Shown: piece after piece, positions 60,930-64,000 of the stretch
Numbering within the stretch: position 1 is the first letter of the stretch
Layout: each line of letters opens with the position of its first letter
Assembly (NCBI RefSeq): GCF_933775445.1
Contig: NC_065873.1
Coordinates: 7,502,001 to 7,566,000 of the forward strand
Source: Argentina anserina
Taxonomy: Eukaryota > Streptophyta > Magnoliopsida > Rosales > Rosaceae
DNA length: 64,000 bases
Direction of reading: 5' to 3'
Notes under the pieces: generated by a model
What the model was told of the DNA's origin: nothing
Seen by the model: only the letters and a program-made list of their open reading frames with translations
The model's database searches: none
Program-made: the position numbers and the translations under genes

Positions 60930-62208
60930 AAAAGTAATGAGCTTGTGATTTCATACACTCTGGTGAAGAATTAAGTACTTACATTATTCGCGTCTGCTTC
61001 TTTCTGCATCCTTCCTGCTCCAGTATTTGTCTGTTGGTGTGTCTTAACAAGCAAACCATGTTTTCATCTGAAGTTTCTTACTATAGAAGTATACTTCAAT
61101 GATCTAAAATGAGATTGCTACTGCTCTACGCTTTCTGATGAGCTCCCGTCTTACAAGAACTAGAGGTATGTTTTGCCTTATTGCTGAAAGAAAGACCTTG
61201 AGATGGGGTTAAATAAAATTTTACAATGATTTCTCATCGTAGGGCGAAAGAATTAAAATAGAAGAAATATCACAAACAACTCTACCCCAGAAATTTGTTT
61301 TAAAGATCTGTATGCTTAAAAGGTTGATATTCTGACGCTATAAGTTTCTGTAGGCCTGTGCAAATGAACGAGCTGCTGTGGGAAAAAAATGATCTCTACG
61401 TTGGAAGACAATGATTTGATCATTTACTGGACTGCAACATGTGAAATTAACCAGCATCTCTGGCGCCAAAGCCGAGCTGGAAATCATTAGATTTTTGCTT
61501 TTAAGTTCACCTGTGCTTAGGGGGATGACTATTAAGCCTGCTTCTGTTGCTGGTTCATCAATTCAGGTTGCTTCGATTTGGCCGTGCTTCTGTGCATTCA
61601 GAGATATAATCTACTTGGACCCATAATTCATCAGTGAAATTGTTGCAGCTGAGATAGGAGAACCTACTTGCAGAAATTATTGTTGCAGCTGAGATAGAAC
61701 CTACTTGCAGAAATTATTGTGGCTGTGACTGTTTGCTGGTGGTGCAGGGGCCTCGTACGTGGCTGTTGGTATTTCTCCATTCTGCAAGTCCTCAGGACTA
61801 TCACTGCTGAAAATCTTCAGAAGAAATCTCTAGAATTGGTATCATTTTCTTCAAATCAATGATATTTGACTGCAGAGTATTTCCATAACAGATATCCAAA
61901 GTCACTTAGAAAGCCATTTCAAGTTAATTTTAGAAGCACTGCTTTGGTACAGAAGATGAGATGGTGTCTAGTATACTAGAATTTTATTTTTCATCACCAT
62001 TTTGGATTTATTTTAGTACACCACCAAAATATGGAAATTATTGAAGAGAGAAGCTTCACAAACGAATTTGATAAGGAGCCTTGAATTACCTCAAGTCTTG
62101 ACTTTAGCGCTGAATATTGTAAGTTACAGAGCAATTACAACAATTGATCAAAAGGACCATCAGCTACTAGAGATCATTTTCTTGACCCCATCTACTGTCT
62201 TCATGTGC
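60930..62208. other. Intergenic, downstream of the second MATE copy
   Basis: A direct repeat of about 30 bp (GTTGCAGCTGAGATAG...AGAAATTATTG) occurs at 61636-61720. Near 62.12 kb the DNA resembles 46.11 kb. No gene is supported; the 61441-61626 frame has no recognisable content. Confidence 0.45.
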
Positions 62209-64000
62209 TCAATGGATCTTGACTCCATATTTGGTCGTGCTGTCTGCCTTGTTGCAAATATAAAGGACTAGCGCCGACTTCATCTTTTGATACTTTGTAT
62301 AAGGGAAGACATTAATACAAGAACTTTGACCCTTGCTATATTGTGTTCTTATCACTAGGAGATTCATATCTTCAGAGTACAGTATCCCATCAGGTGATAT
62401 AAGGCATCGTAAACAGAGGAAAAGCTGAGCCTAAGAGTTAAAGCTTGTGATTAGATAAGTTGAAAAAGTTCGATAATATGCCATGTAAAGCCGTAGATGG
62501 GACTACTTACCCATTGAAATGCTACAAGCACCCACCAGCAGCCTACTAAACCACATCCTCTGCTACTCACAAGCTGATGAAACAAAAATGGGATGGCAGT
62601 GAATACATGAAGAATCAATAGCTTCTATAATTCAGAAAAATGTAAAACATAAAACCTACCAGCAATAGAAGTGCACCTAAAGAGCAGCAGCTGCTCATTG
62701 TTAGACTAATGAATCCAAGATCTCGTCCAGCCTGACGATACAAACAAAAACAGTACACTGACATAAGAGGAACATTCTGTGCATGTACCACAGATGAACT
62801 ACAAATTATCTGTTGTACAAAATCAGAGATGGGGCACAAGATTTGCAACAACAATGCTTGTTATCAAGTTAAAACCAAACACACCAGCAATGTTCCCTCA
62901 AAGCTGAGAATGGCGGGTGTCACAGCCAATGCCAGAAAAAATGGTATCAGCAGTACACATAAAAAAAAAGTGAAGAATAACATTTCCGAATAATTTATTA
63001 TACCTTTTCAGGGAGACCTTATCATTGGAAATTTAAATGGTTATGACTCGGTTAATAAGAGTTGTCATCTTATATCATGTGATTCAATGAAAAGCTGCAG
63101 ACACTATACAGTTTCTGACAACTTAGTAGAAAAGAGTAAACCCAACAGGATAATAAATGTTACAGAAGTCGATTCACGACAAATACGTCAAAGAAAAAAA
63201 CAAAGAACCAACTACTTGTATGATCCTCTGATCAGGTGTATACATGTTAGGAAACAACCATGGAATAGATGTTCCAACAATCCCTAAAACCAGACCAAGG
63301 ATTCCTCCAATGATGACAAGTGACTTTAGCAGCATTTGAGCCTGTTTCATTTCACTAAATTTCAGAAGACAATTTGGTTAAAGTTACCATATGAACAAAA
63401 ATTCACTATGAGTCACAAATCATAACAAACCTTGGGCAAACTACGATTCACTCCATATATCAACTCAGGCATAAATGACTGCCGTTTGAGAGAGAGGTTC
63501 TCCCCACACCGTGCAGATCATGAATGTTTGAATCATGACCTAGAGTAAGTGGTAAGTCAGTAATACATAAAATAATTTATCTCCATAGATAAAAGCCATA
63601 ACATGACAAGCTTATCCAAAACTAACCTGATGAGCAGCAGTTGTATATGTGCCCATTGAAGTTGCAAAGTATACAATGAGAGAGTACAAAGCAACCTACA
63701 AATTGCAGTTTTTTTTTGTTCGAGAGGATTTGAGGTCTCCTACTGCGGTGTGGACTAGTTTCATAAATGAAGTGACTGGTTGCTATAGTTTCTTTTTTGT
63801 GATTGGGATTGTTTGAACTGTCTCTTAAGGTATGGTTAAATAAATCTACTGAAGAGTTCTCTGAGGCTGGATACCTATAATTGTGCAATTGAATAAATAT
63901 AATTGTGCAAATTGTAACCTTAGATATCATTGTAACCAACACTGGAGCAGCAAGCCCAATCAGCAGTCAATGCTTCTCCCCAAGAAATTTGAGAAAAGAG
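62209..64000 (-). pseudogene. Second MATE copy, decayed, continues past the window
   Basis: Exons equivalent to 7-14 of the first copy are recognisable on the reverse strand: 63919-64000 (cut), 63627-63695, 63431-63539, 63216-63341, about 62887-62958, 62660-62731, 62511-62573 and 62209-62430. Words such as [27 protein letters not shown] and SLVIIGGILGLVLGIVGTS identify the family. Exon 9' is 109 instead of 111 bp, a 2-bp loss that shifts the frame after SQTA. Exon 11' has no AG acceptor where one is needed. The last exon has lost the usual stop and runs about 50 codons further. The edge exon may also hold a one-base gain. It is probably non-functional. Confidence 0.78.

Overview
The window is nuclear DNA of a flowering plant, most likely a eudicot. 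Genes have short GT-AG introns, the recognised families are plant-specific (MEI2-like C-terminal RRM, CRM domain, F-box, EDS5-type MATE, IDM1-type acetyltransferase), and well over half of the DNA is transposon-derived. I cannot fix the species. No virus, operon, rRNA or CRISPR feature is present.

Layout. 1-2226: end of a gag-less Copia-type element (El-1). 3260-4897: intact four-exon MEI2-like RRM gene. 6235-8147: four tandem 505-bp units, each a long imperfect palindrome. 8512-14580: decayed Copia element El-2 (TSD GGATG). 15870-26496: a stack in which a tRNA-derived SINE and its flank were tandemly duplicated, a ~2.4-kb CACTA-type transposon entered the second SINE copy, and a gag-less Copia (El-3, TSD GGAAC) entered the CACTA. 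26.5-29.6 kb: fragments and short tandem arrays. 29581-36351: reverse-strand Copia El-4 (TSD TAGTA). 37.3-39.15 kb: 3' end of a LINE with an RNase H-like domain, split by an 839-bp hAT-like element (8-bp TSD).

39.2-64 kb is gene-bearing: a two-exon CRM-domain gene (39268-41122), a duplicated relic of MATE flank and intron (about 41.2-43.0 kb), an F-box pseudogene split by a ~670-bp insertion (43.5-45.4 kb), a 14-exon plastid-type MATE gene on the reverse strand (46332-52269) with an in-frame TGA after its transit-peptide segment, a divergent single-exon IDM1-like acetyltransferase lacking PHD fingers (52900-54075), an F-box/LRR-like fragment split by the near-intact Copia El-5 (54972-60875, TSD TTCTT), and a second, decayed MATE copy (62209 to beyond the window end).

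Genes as a group. The CRM-MATE neighbourhood resembles the Arabidopsis pairs around EDS5 and its homologue, so this block looks like an old syntenic unit in which the MATE gene has been tandemly duplicated. The most unusual observations are the foldback satellite, a primer-binding site in El-3 that matches a tRNA-Ile anticodon arm, the TGA inside the MATE gene, and the three-level nested transposon stack.
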